Shown piece after piece: positions 1 through 7,715 of a stretch of 64,000 nucleotides of DNA (within the stretch, counting starts at the first letter, position 1; each line of letters starts with the position of its first letter). The notes under the pieces are model-generated. The model did no database searches and was not told where the DNA came from. It saw nothing but the letters and a program-made list of their open reading frames with translations. The DNA is from Marinomonas pollencensis (GTDB taxonomy: Bacteria; Pseudomonadota; Gammaproteobacteria; Pseudomonadales; Marinomonadaceae): contig NZ_QUNG01000004.1 of assembly GCF_003387375.1 (NCBI RefSeq), positions 62,001-126,000 of the forward strand, read 5' to 3'. The translations under genes were made by a program, and so were the position numbers.

Positions 1-395
1 AACAACAACACGGCAGGTAGCACCATGCTAGGTATTTTAAGCAAAGGTCGCTTAATAAAGCGCGAGCTGATGCCGATACGTTGTGCAGCGCGCTTAAACA
101 ACGCTGGTGTCATATCGTTATCTGTAATGGGAAGCCCTGCGGCAATTGAATCGGCAGAATATGGATTATGAAAATATTTACTCAGTAACACCAAGCAGTC
201 TAATAAAGGATTGGGATATTCTAGATCACTCCCTGCGACTTGCCATTGGGCCTGCTGTGCACCGGTGGGCGCCTCTTCTGATGCCTCACTATGAGGTTTA
301 GTGGTGTCATCTGTGGGCTGAGTTTCCACTTGGGCATTCGTGGCTGCGTCTTCCGCTGTGGTGTGGTCTTGCCCCGTACGGGTAGAGTCAGACAT
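1..395 (-). CDS. lapB: LapB-type type I secretion permease/ATPase, N-terminal part (truncated by window edge)
   Basis: The reverse strand is open from an ATG at 395 (preceded by AAGGAAGT) to the window edge, giving 131 residues without a stop. The first ~50 residues are polar and acidic (rich in T, E, A, Q) and look disordered. From about residue 57 it resembles the peptidase-C39-like N-terminal domain of LapB/LssB exporters (PNPLLDCLVLLSKYF, SIAAGLPI, FKRAAQRIGI, then LPAVLL). The membrane and ATPase domains lie outside the window. Such proteins power export of large RTX/Lap adhesins through an inner-membrane ABC transporter. The lapD-lapG pair on the other side of one small gene supports the assignment. 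The adhesin and the other transporter parts are not visible here. Confidence 0.8.
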   Translation of the reverse strand, partial: MSDSTRTGQDHTTAEDAATNAQVETQPTDDTTKPHSEASEEAPTGAQQAQWQVAGSDLEYPNPLLDCLVLLSKYFHNPYSADSIAAGLPITDNDMTPALFKRAAQRIGISSRFIKRPLLKIPSMVLPAVLL

Positions 396-536
396 ACTTC
401 CTTTTACCCCTTAAACATAAAAAAAACATAGACTTAAACATCTACTTTACCTATTTATAGTCTAGAATAGTTCTTATCAAGTAAGATAGAAAGTCTGATT
501 AAAGAACTATACAAAATAACACATTGGAGAAACATC

Positions 537-902
537 GTGCTCTACGCAAAAGTGAACAAAGATGGCGCTATCATTGATGTCGCAACAACCCAGTCTGATG
601 ACTACAAGGTACTGGTGGCGCCTGATGACCCAATCGTTGCCGCATTATTAGAAGAGAAATTCAAAAGCACTGAAACCAACACCCAAGAACTTCTGTCTGG
701 TTCAGATAACGACATGATGCGGATCATCGAGGATTTAATCGATTTATTATCTGAAAAGCGCATTATTCAGTTCACTGAACTGCCTATAGCGGCACAGAAA
801 AAATTGCTCAGCCGAAAATGGGTACGTGGCGTACACAGCAGTGGCGACGAGAGCCTTATCGACGAAGAGTTTTCTAGCAGTGACAATGACTCATTGATAT
901 AA
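537..902 (+). CDS. Hypothetical acidic 121-aa protein in the Lap locus
   Basis: GTG start at 537 with GGAGA six bases upstream, so translation here is credible. The protein begins LYAKVNKDGAIIDVATTQ, which could form a small beta-hairpin domain. A helical, charged middle part (MMRIIEDLIDLLSEK) and a short basic stretch follow, and it ends in a Ser/Asp/Glu-rich tail (SSGDESLIDEEFSSSDNDSL). There is no signal peptide or membrane segment. It diverges from lapB across a 141-bp gap and converges on lapD. I do not recognise a family with known function; placement suggests, but does not show, a link to adhesin export or biofilm control. Confidence 0.75.
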   Translation: MLYAKVNKDGAIIDVATTQSDDYKVLVAPDDPIVAALLEEKFKSTETNTQELLSGSDNDMMRIIEDLIDLLSEKRIIQFTELPIAAQKKLLSRKWVRGVHSSGDESLIDEEFSSSDNDSLI

Positions 903-1000
903 GCCAAACTAACATAGGCTATTCAATCAGTCACTGTAGCGCGTTTCTCACTGACTTCTATCTAGATACACAATAAACAGTAAATAGACTATCAATTCGC

Positions 1001-2956
1001 TTACATGTCTTGCGCCCGCGCGACAACGAACCCCTGGCCTGCGGCAATATCAAATTTGGCCAAGCGACTTAATTGCTGCTCACTTTCGATTCCTGTTGCA
1101 ATGACTTGAATATTTAAGCTACTAAACATCTTACACAGGATATGCATAAAGAAAGATTCTGACTCCTTCCCTGTCGCCATTTTGGTATAAGATGGGTCAA
1201 CCTTCACATAGTCTGGCATTAGCTGCTGCAAATAATGGAAAGTAGTAAACTGCTTCCCGACATTATCTACCCCAAAAGACACGCCGTGTTTTTTGAGCAT
1301 TTGAGACAAGCGCAACACCTGTTCTTCAGCACCAAGCACGCTTTGTTCAGTGACTTCAAAGGCGAGCTGACTGCGCAGAGTATGATCTAACCCCTGTAGT
1401 GTTTGGTCCAACCAAGTCATAAAGGCTTCTTTTGCATAAGCCGAGGCTGCCAAGTTGATCGCCAGAGGTGTTTTCACTATCTCTTTTCGGCGTGAGATAA
1501 ACTCAATCACCCGCTGAATAATAACTTTGTCCAATTGATCACCTAGATCAAACTGCTCTGCCAAGCCAATAAAATAACCTGCATGATATTGCTTTCCATC
1601 GTGCTCTAAACTGGCGAACACTTCTTCATGCATGACGTTACTATCGCTTTCAAAAAAGACAACTTTCTGCTTTCTTAGCAAGAAAGCCTTGTCCAAAATG
1701 GCTTTCTCTAAAATCTCTTTCCATGCCAATCTACCGATCGCCATCTCTTGGCCTGTAATGGCATCAAACACTCGACTTGTATTGGGGCCGCTGGCTTTAG
1801 CTTCACGTAAAGCGGCATCAGCTTGAGCCATTGCACTAGAACGACTGACATTACCACTTAAGGCGACAGCGCCTATATTAGCCACCGCTTCGCCGTAAGA
1901 AACTTGATTCGGTATCAGGGTCATCAAGCCCTCTAAAATATCGTTCACCACCTTTTGCAATCTTGCTTGGTCGATATTCGGAATTAAAATAATAAAGTCC
2001 GCACCAGACAAGCGAGCTACTGACACAGAAGACGCAACACTGTTCACTTTCTCGGTCATAATCTGCGCGGAAGCACGAATAAACATATCCGCCGCTTCAA
2101 AGCCTCGCTCATTGTTTAGCTTGCCCAAATCGGACAGGTTTACCAGCATTAAGCCATCCATGGTTCGGTCGCTACTGGAGAAATAGGACTTGGCTTGGCT
2201 TTCAAAAAAGTGCCGATTCCCTAGACCGCTCACTGGGTCCTTAAAGGCTTTTGCTTGTAACCACTGGACCGTTTCCGCTTCTGCATCAAAATCTTTTTCA
2301 AGCTTTTCGGTCAGTCGATTCATTGACTGCACTACGGACTTCAACTCCCGAGTTTTGGGCAGTTTTTCCATTCTAATAAATTGTCTTTGCTGAATCGCTT
2401 CCGCTTGTTTTTCTACTTCTGCCAGCGGTTTAAATAGGTAGCGCAGTGCGATACTGCCAAACAAGATGGTGAACACACCGATAATCACAAATGACAACAG
2501 CAAGTCTCGAGTGGCTGACCATAGCTGGTAATAACCATAACCTGCACTGCCCGTTATGTAGACCTGACCTAATTCATTCCAGCCATTGGAAATAACCGCA
2601 TTCGCTTGCGGCACATCAAAACTAATCAGTTTAATAAACCATTGTGGGACACCATTAATTTTCATTGGATTAGAACGGATGATGTCTTTGTCTGTAGCGT
2701 AAACATGAATTCGTACTTCAGAGAAATAACCACTATCAAACACGGCATTAATGCTACTGTCGACTGAGGCATAATCTTGGGCGGCCATAAAATCAGACAC
2801 TGACATACTAAGTGACGTGGCTGAGTCTTGTGTTGTCGACTCTAATTGGTTGATCAAATAGCCTTTCGTTGTATTGAAATTAATTCCCATCACAACCACT
2901 AGTATTACTGAAAAAATGACAACAATCGTCATCATCAACTGGCGAAATAGCGTCAC
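1001..2956 (-). CDS. lapD: LapD-like c-di-GMP receptor (degenerate GGDEF-EAL, inner membrane)
   Basis: This 651-residue protein has a membrane segment at about 9-26, a periplasmic domain of ~125 residues, a second membrane segment at 151-171, a HAMP-like linker, then GGDEF and EAL domains. The GGDEF signature reads LSGADF (316-321) and the EAL motif is also lost (EVFASL), so neither cyclase nor phosphodiesterase activity is expected. This is the known arrangement of LapD, which binds c-di-GMP in its EAL domain and then sequesters the periplasmic protease LapG, protecting the surface adhesin. lapG lies just upstream on the same strand with a 10-bp gap, so the two are probably cotranscribed. 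The lapB start nearby completes the picture. Confidence 0.9.
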   Translation of the reverse strand: MTLFRQLMMTIVVIFSVILVVVMGINFNTTKGYLINQLESTTQDSATSLSMSVSDFMAAQDYASVDSSINAVFDSGYFSEVRIHVYATDKDIIRSNPMKINGVPQWFIKLISFDVPQANAVISNGWNELGQVYITGSAGYGYYQLWSATRDLLLSFVIIGVFTILFGSIALRYLFKPLAEVEKQAEAIQQRQFIRMEKLPKTRELKSVVQSMNRLTEKLEKDFDAEAETVQWLQAKAFKDPVSGLGNRHFFESQAKSYFSSSDRTMDGLMLVNLSDLGKLNNERGFEAADMFIRASAQIMTEKVNSVASSVSVARLSGADFIILIPNIDQARLQKVVNDILEGLMTLIPNQVSYGEAVANIGAVALSGNVSRSSAMAQADAALREAKASGPNTSRVFDAITGQEMAIGRLAWKEILEKAILDKAFLLRKQKVVFFESDSNVMHEEVFASLEHDGKQYHAGYFIGLAEQFDLGDQLDKVIIQRVIEFISRRKEIVKTPLAINLAASAYAKEAFMTWLDQTLQGLDHTLRSQLAFEVTEQSVLGAEEQVLRLSQMLKKHGVSFGVDNVGKQFTTFHYLQQLMPDYVKVDPSYTKMATGKESESFFMHILCKMFSSLNIQVIATGIESEQQLSRLAKFDIAAGQGFVVARAQDM

Positions 2957-2966
2957 TCTGATTCTC

Positions 2967-3668
2967 CTAGTTATTGTACTTAGCGAGTCGGTTATTTAAA
3001 TCGGTCCAAAGACTTAATCGTGATGAACCTCCTACTAGCTGCCCACGCCCTTTTTCTTTAGACAACCACAGATTTTTTGCATTAAAAGAATAAATAGGTA
3101 ATAAATCTGGTCGCTTCGAGGCTGGCTTCAACTCTTTATCCAAATTATCTAACAACACGGGAACAGAGGTTGGAGTATGGTAATAAGCCAACACCATATG
3201 GTGCTCATTAAGGGTTAACGCTTTAACATAAACCAGACGCAACTTCTCATCTGGCACACCAAGTTCACGCAATGCAAAATATTTCGCAATAGTAAAATCT
3301 TCACAATCTCCCCCCCTGGAGGCCAAAAACTCAATCGGCGTAGCCCAATAATCTTCTTTACCCCAATGTTTAATGTCACTGACAAAGTCCATCATATTAA
3401 AGAAATTATTCACCGCCTTCAGCTTTTCAGCAATGGGCAGATCCTTCGATTCATCAATCATTGCTCGCCAAGCAAAAATCCTCTGTTCTGCGCCTCTGCC
3501 ATATTGTTTGCCAACCTTTTGCGCGATGGCAAAATATTTGTTTGAAATATCAGCATACAACCAAAATTGGGGAATGACACACAGAATCAACGCCAAACAG
3601 ACGGCCCGCTTTTGAGTGCGGGCCGTCTTGGCTAAAAAAAACAGAGGATTAAAGCGGCGCAACAGCAC
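2967..3668 (-). CDS. lapG: LapG-like periplasmic cysteine protease (transglutaminase-like)
   Basis: A 233-residue protein with an N-terminal hydrophobic export segment (about 21-38) after a basic start. The bacterial transglutaminase-like cysteine protease signature is clear: RGGDCEDF with Cys122, NEHHMVL with His157, and LLDNL with Asp174. The Cys-His-Asp spacing is close to that of Pseudomonas LapG. The protease cleaves the N-terminal retention module of Lap-type adhesins when c-di-GMP is low, releasing cells from surfaces. It lies directly before lapD, its inhibitor and receptor. Its target adhesin is not in this window. Confidence 0.9.
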   Translation of the reverse strand: MLLRRFNPLFFLAKTARTQKRAVCLALILCVIPQFWLYADISNKYFAIAQKVGKQYGRGAEQRIFAWRAMIDESKDLPIAEKLKAVNNFFNMMDFVSDIKHWGKEDYWATPIEFLASRGGDCEDFTIAKYFALRELGVPDEKLRLVYVKALTLNEHHMVLAYYHTPTSVPVLLDNLDKELKPASKRPDLLPIYSFNAKNLWLSKEKGRGQLVGGSSRLSLWTDLNNRLAKYNN

Positions 3669-3676
3669 GAAAAGCC

Positions 3677-3964
3677 TTATTTATCGTTTTTCGCGGCAAA
3701 AGCAGCCAACTGCTCAGGGGTGGCAGCAGGCTGGTATTTCTTTTTCCAGTCTGCATAAGGCTCACCATAAACATATTCACGCGCGGCTTCATACTCTATC
3801 TCGACACCTCTTGTTTGAGCTTCTGAGACATACCATTTGCTTAGGCAATTACGACAAAAGTCCGCTAAATTCATTAAATCAATGTTCTGTACTGACTTGT
3901 TTTCATCTAGGTGCTTTAAAAGGCGACGAAATACCGCCGCTTCTATTTCTGTTTGCTTATCCAT
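3677..3964 (-). CDS. DUF1244 family protein
   Basis: A 95-residue protein carrying the family core IDLMNLADFCRNCLSKWY followed by YEAAREYVYGEPYADWKKKY. These are diagnostic for the DUF1244 family, small cytoplasmic proteins of unknown function common in proteobacteria. The two cysteines of FCRNC are conserved in the family and could be metal-binding or redox-active, which is inference. The gene sits 8 bp upstream of lapG and 4 bp after the DTW gene, so it is likely in the same transcript by position rather than function. Confidence 0.85.
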   Translation of the reverse strand: MDKQTEIEAAVFRRLLKHLDENKSVQNIDLMNLADFCRNCLSKWYVSEAQTRGVEIEYEAAREYVYGEPYADWKKKYQPAATPEQLAAFAAKNDK

Positions 3965-3968
3965 GACC

Positions 3969-4592
3969 TTACCTTAATGTGTTCGTTATAGTGGCTGGTG
4001 GGTGTTTATGGCTGCTCGGTTGATGACGCCATTGCCAGTCAATAGATGCGACCATAAAATCTCTGATTGGTTGCATGTTTTCCGCGCTTATTTGTTCAAT
4101 AGCATAACAACATGCTTCTAGGGTAGAGAGCGCATAAGCATCGGGCGACTTACGAATTTCATACTGTGCCGGGGGCGGCGACGCAAAGCACAGCCCCTTT
4201 ATTCCATGAAGAAACGGCTGACTCAAATAAAAGCGCTTGGCTTTGCGCCAAGTCGCATCAATTAGAATCACCCCTTCAATCTGAGTTGCTTCAGTATCCT
4301 GTAAAGTCTCGATGGGCTGCGCTTGCTCACTTGGGTACAGCAAGCGCCACTGGCTTAGATCTAACGCCTGCAGCTGTGCGAGCAAGGTGCTGTCATCCAT
4401 TGCAATACACGTGACTTGCGGCAACGCCAAGGTCAGCAAGGTCACCGTGTTTTTTGCATGCTTTGCCTCTTTAGGGTCTTGTAGCACAATAATGCGCAGA
4501 CCAAGCTGTCGAGGTTCAGGCCGCAAATGACAGACACATTGTGATTGCAAAAAACCACAACCTGCACAGCGCTTGCGCTTTGAATTAGTCAT
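3969..4592 (-). CDS. DTW-domain tRNA-uridine aminocarboxypropyltransferase (TapT-like)
   Basis: This 207-residue protein starts with a Cys cluster (CAGCGFLQSQCVCHL) typical of the zinc-binding N-terminus of DTW proteins. It contains the signature region ILIDATWRKAKR around the SAM-binding part. Bacterial DTW proteins such as TapT attach a 3-amino-3-carboxypropyl group from SAM to a tRNA uridine. The signature reads DATW, a variant seen in gammaproteobacterial members. Which DTW subfamily this is, and which tRNA position it modifies, cannot be settled from sequence alone. It lies between pdxJ and the DUF1244 gene on the same strand. Confidence 0.8.
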   Translation of the reverse strand: MTNSKRKRCAGCGFLQSQCVCHLRPEPRQLGLRIIVLQDPKEAKHAKNTVTLLTLALPQVTCIAMDDSTLLAQLQALDLSQWRLLYPSEQAQPIETLQDTEATQIEGVILIDATWRKAKRFYLSQPFLHGIKGLCFASPPPAQYEIRKSPDAYALSTLEACCYAIEQISAENMQPIRDFMVASIDWQWRHQPSSHKHPPATITNTLR

Positions 4593-4614
4593 TAATCAAC
4601 CGCAGGCCGCTTCT

Positions 4615-5340
4615 TTAAGACAATTTTGCTAAGTAAGCTTTGATCACATTATCCCAGCCTAAGTCGAGCGCTTCTACCGTCAAAGCGTGCCCAATAGACA
4701 CCTCTGTAATACGCCCTGGCTGACATAACATTTCAATGTTTGTAAGATCGAGATCGTGCCCTGCATTCACGCCAAGCCCGACTTCTAATGCTGCTTGCGC
4801 AGCCTCTTGGTAACCCTGTGCTATTGTTTCAAAACCTTCTTCACCGTACTGGTTAGCAAAGGCTTCGGTATACAATTCTACACGGTCCGCCCCGACTTCT
4901 TTCGCCAGCGCCATATTGTCTGCATCAGGGTCCATAAACAGCACCACTCGAATACCTTTGTCTTTCAACTTAGCAATCACAGGACGCAGCGCATCTTGAT
5001 CACGAGCAATATTCCAGCCATGGTCCGAGGTCAACTGATTTGGATCATCAGGTACCAAAGTACATTGATGAGGTGCCACTTCTAATACCACATTTAAAAA
5101 CTGCTCGTCCGGAAAACCCTCAATATTCAGCTCAGCTGTCGGGTAGCTTTTTAGCAATTCTTTTAGGTCATAGGCATCTTGATAGGTCGCATGACGCTGG
5201 TCTGGCCTTGGGTGAATCGTGATACCAAATGCCCCTAGATCCAATGTGCGCTTTGCCATTTCGACCATGTTTGGATAGTTTCTGCCACGAGAATTCCGAA
5301 GTAAGCCTATTTTATTCAAGTTAACGCTTAAGTGTGTCAT
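4615..5340 (-). CDS. pdxJ: Pyridoxine 5'-phosphate synthase
   Basis: A 241-residue protein of the usual PdxJ length. Clear family motifs are LSVNLNKIGLLRNSRG near the N-terminus, ITIHPRPDQRH (~42-52), VTLVPD-type sequence CTLVPDDPNQLTSDHGW, and GVNAGHDLDLTN near the C-terminus. It condenses 1-deoxy-D-xylulose 5-phosphate with 3-amino-2-oxopropyl phosphate in the DXP-dependent vitamin B6 pathway. The serC product encoded at 32.8-33.9 kb serves the same pathway. The ATG is preceded by only a weak GAGAAG sequence. Downstream genes follow closely on the same strand. Confidence 0.95.
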   Translation of the reverse strand: MTHLSVNLNKIGLLRNSRGRNYPNMVEMAKRTLDLGAFGITIHPRPDQRHATYQDAYDLKELLKSYPTAELNIEGFPDEQFLNVVLEVAPHQCTLVPDDPNQLTSDHGWNIARDQDALRPVIAKLKDKGIRVVLFMDPDADNMALAKEVGADRVELYTEAFANQYGEEGFETIAQGYQEAAQAALEVGLGVNAGHDLDLTNIEMLCQPGRITEVSIGHALTVEALDLGWDNVIKAYLAKLS

Positions 5341-5492
5341 TTAACTTCTCTCGATCCATCTGAATGTATTTCATCGCATTATAAGACAAAGCCGTATCAG
5401 ACATCACTAAATTACCACATCAATTCCTTTTATCGACCCCGCTCAGCTTACAGTCCTTGTGGTAAACTTGCCGCCAGAAAAAAGGAGCCGTG

Positions 5493-6167
5493 ATGCAGTA
5501 CGAACCATTTCAAACAATTTATGAGCGCGCCGCCTTAAGGCATGGCGGACAACACACGCTAGAGCAGCAGCTCACTAAACCTGCCAGCTCAGAACAACTT
5601 TGCCAACATTCCGATGACCGCTGGTTGGCGGCTTTTTCGCAGAAAATTTTTCAGTCAGGCATTAATTGGCAAGTGGTAAGAAATAAATGGGAAGGCTTTG
5701 AAAGCGTCTTCTTTGGCTTCGACATCGAGAAAATGCTCTTAATTCATGATGAGATGTGGGAAGAAAAAGCCAAAGATCCACGCATTATTCGCCACTTAGG
5801 CAAAGTCATGACGATTCGAGAAAATGCCCTCATGATCCATGAATGCCAACTCAGTCATGGCTCTTTTGCTAAATTTATTGCGGACTGGCCCAGTCATGAC
5901 ATCATAGGGTTATGGCTCTATCTAAAACAACATGGAAAGCGACTTGGTGGTAACACTGGCCCATATACCTTACGCATCATGGGCAAGGACACCTTTTTAA
6001 TGACCCGCGATGTCGAGGGTTACTTACGTCTAAACGAGATTATCAGCACAGGAAAAGACACAAAATCTGCGCTTCTAGCAGCCCAAGCGGCCTTCAATCA
6101 TTGGCAAAAAGAAAGTGGTCGATCACTCAATGAAATCAGCCAATGCATTGCGATGAGCGTCAATTAA
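5493..6167 (+). CDS. DNA-3-methyladenine glycosylase I (Tag)-like protein
   Basis: A 224-residue protein. GTG (5490) and ATG (5493) are adjacent; AAGGAG at 5482-5487 is spaced better for the ATG, so I start there. The stretch WLAAFSQKIFQSGINWQVVRNKWEGF matches the helix-hairpin region of Tag glycosylases, followed by FFGFDIEKM and a region like 'RNxxKI' (RIIRHLGKVMTIRENA). Tag removes 3-methyladenine from DNA in base excision repair. The protein is longer than E. coli Tag and lacks an obvious C-terminal zinc cluster, so it belongs to the divergent Tag-like branch and substrate range is uncertain. Confidence 0.75.
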   Translation: MQYEPFQTIYERAALRHGGQHTLEQQLTKPASSEQLCQHSDDRWLAAFSQKIFQSGINWQVVRNKWEGFESVFFGFDIEKMLLIHDEMWEEKAKDPRIIRHLGKVMTIRENALMIHECQLSHGSFAKFIADWPSHDIIGLWLYLKQHGKRLGGNTGPYTLRIMGKDTFLMTRDVEGYLRLNEIISTGKDTKSALLAAQAAFNHWQKESGRSLNEISQCIAMSVN

Positions 6168-6200
6168 TTACAGTTACAGCACTACCCGTTAGGAGAAAAT

Positions 6201-6851
6201 ATGGCAGATCTACGCATCGATATCATTTCAGATGTCGTGTGCCCTTGGAGTTATTTAGGGTACACAAGATTAAAACAAGCAATTGATCAATTAGGCGACG
6301 ATTATCGTATCGATATTCGCTGGCAACCATTTGAACTGCATCCTGATATTCCCCCTACAGGGGAAGATAGGGAAAGCTACCTAACAAAACGTTTTGGTAG
6401 CCAAGAGCGCTTAACCGAAGCCACTCACGCGCTGCAGCAAGTTGGCATCGAAAATGGCATCACCTTTAATTTTTCAGAAAAAGATCGCTTACCTAATACT
6501 AAGCTCGCACATCAGTTTATTTTAGCGGCAAGCAAGGTGGACTTAGCAACCCCTTTGGCACTGGCTTTGTTCCACGCGCACTTTACTTTAGGTCAAGATA
6601 TTGGCAAACAAGCCAAGCTGGAAGAAATTGCGCTCAGCATTGGCATGAAAGAAAACGAGCTGCAATACGCGATTCAAGATAAGGCGCGCAGTATTGTGGA
6701 GAAAAAAATTGATCGTTTGAAGAGTTTAGAAATTACTTCAGCACCAACCTATGTGATCAATGATCAATATATGGTCCATGGCGCCCACACTCCTGAAGAT
6801 TTTCTTAAAATACTTACCGACATAGCCAACAAAAGCCCAGCGCTCAAATAG
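6201..6851 (+). CDS. DsbA family (FrnE-like) thioredoxin-fold oxidoreductase
   Basis: A 216-residue cytoplasmic protein with AGGAG 9 bp before the ATG. It begins with a beta strand and SDVVCPWSYLGYTRL, the FrnE/2-hydroxychromene-2-carboxylate isomerase-type active site at about residues 11-18. The usual CPWC is reduced to CPWS, so it cannot form an intramolecular disulfide there and may act as an isomerase or glutathione-dependent enzyme. Further family marks are WQPFELHPDIPPTG and SAPTYVINDQYMVHGA (the cis-Pro loop). No signal peptide is visible. It follows the Tag-like gene by 33 bp and may share its transcript. Confidence 0.85.
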   Translation: MADLRIDIISDVVCPWSYLGYTRLKQAIDQLGDDYRIDIRWQPFELHPDIPPTGEDRESYLTKRFGSQERLTEATHALQQVGIENGITFNFSEKDRLPNTKLAHQFILAASKVDLATPLALALFHAHFTLGQDIGKQAKLEEIALSIGMKENELQYAIQDKARSIVEKKIDRLKSLEITSAPTYVINDQYMVHGAHTPEDFLKILTDIANKSPALK

Positions 6852-6885
6852 CCAACAAGAAAGCCCCCCCTACTGAAGCCTTCTC

Positions 6886-6920
6886 TTTGTACGAATCAAT
6901 CGACGATTGATTCGTACAAA
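6886..6920. repeat. 35-bp near-perfect palindrome downstream of the FrnE-like gene
   Basis: The arms at 6886-6902 and 6904-6920 are exact 17-base reverse complements around a single central A. It lies 35 bp after the stop at 6851 and about 50 bp before the Fur-like box of bfd. As RNA it would form a long hairpin, but no T-run follows (ATTCACTC), so a simple intrinsic terminator is unlikely in the + direction. A dimeric regulator site, a cruciform or a transcription barrier are alternatives. Confidence 0.8.
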
Positions 6921-6970
6921 ATTCACTCAAAGTTAAAATCTATTAAAGAATTTAAATAGATAAATTTTTA

Positions 6971-6993
6971 TCCGTTGATAATCATTTGCATTC
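6971..6993 (+). promoter_or_regulatory. Putative Fur box upstream of bfd
   Basis: The sequence TTGATAATCATTTGCATTC contains the central TGATAATCATT of the Fur consensus; 12 of 19 consensus positions match in my hand alignment, with the left end weak. It lies 48 bp before the bfd start, a position suited to repression by Fe-Fur. bfd is a classic iron-starvation-induced gene, so the context agrees. Confidence 0.6.
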
Positions 6994-7040
6994 GAACTAG
7001 AATCGCATTATTGGAACATTAACGAGAGTGATTTTCATTT

Positions 7041-7235
7041 ATGTACGTATGTCTTTGTAACGGTGTCACCGATGGTCAAATTAAACAATCGATCCAAGAA
7101 GGTGCAACCACAATGAGAGCACTGTACCAAGAAACAAACTTGGGAAACCAGTGTGGCAAGTGCTGCCAATGCGCAAAGAAGATATTAAACGATGAGCTTC
7201 TGCAAATTGCAGAAACCCAGTTTCAAGCCGCTTAA
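7041..7235 (+). CDS. bfd: Bacterioferritin-associated ferredoxin
   Basis: A 64-residue protein with the complete [2Fe-2S] ligand set of Bfd: CLC near the N-terminus (Cys4, Cys6) and GNQCGKCCQCAK further on. Bfd reduces the haem of bacterioferritin and so drives release of stored iron. A Fur-like box lies upstream, consistent with induction in iron starvation. It converges on the two bacterioferritin genes, only 4 bp from the end of the nearer one. The module therefore holds both storage and release functions. Confidence 0.95.
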   Translation: MYVCLCNGVTDGQIKQSIQEGATTMRALYQETNLGNQCGKCCQCAKKILNDELLQIAETQFQAA

Positions 7236-7239
7236 ATCA

Positions 7240-7704
7240 TTACATCTGAGACTGAAGGTAATTTTCCAGTCCAGAGGATGCTATTAGCATTTGCTGCGTT
7301 TCTAGCCAATCAATTTGCTCTTCCTGCTCTTCTTGTATTTTCTCTAGAGCGTCACGACTCATAAAGTCGAGTTTCTCTTCACATAAAGCAATGGCGTCTT
7401 TTAATACTTGTAGCGTATCTAGCTCTAAAGCCAAATTTGCCGCAATCATCTCTTCGCTGTTCTCACCAATACGCAGACGACCTAAGTCTTGCAGATTAGG
7501 TAAACCTTCAAGAAACAAAATACGCTCAATTAATCGATCAGCGTTTTTCATTTTCTGAATAGAGACTTTGTAATCTGCTTTGTCTAAAGCACTAAAGCCA
7601 AAATCTTTAAACATACGCGCATGCAAAAAATATTGGTTTATGCCAACGAGCTCATTGGCTAGCACTTTATTTAAGCTCGCTAATACACCACGATCACCTT
7701 TCAT
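7240..7704 (-). CDS. bfr: Bacterioferritin, haem-ligand subunit lacking the ferroxidase centre
   Basis: A 154-residue bacterioferritin (MKGDRGVLASLNKVLANELV, RIERILFLEGLPNLQDLGRL-like core, ending ENYLQSQM). With E. coli Bfr numbering the haem ligand Met52 is present (SIQKMKNADR), but ferroxidase ligands Glu51, His54, Glu127 and His130 are replaced by Lys, Asn, Gln and Gln; Glu18 and Glu94 remain. It should bind haem at the dimer interface but not oxidise iron. GGGAG precedes the ATG. It lies 11 bp after the second bacterioferritin gene, which shows the reverse pattern, so the two probably build a mixed 24-mer. Confidence 0.92.
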   Translation of the reverse strand: MKGDRGVLASLNKVLANELVGINQYFLHARMFKDFGFSALDKADYKVSIQKMKNADRLIERILFLEGLPNLQDLGRLRIGENSEEMIAANLALELDTLQVLKDAIALCEEKLDFMSRDALEKIQEEQEEQIDWLETQQMLIASSGLENYLQSQM

Positions 7705-7715
7705 AGTAAGCTCCC

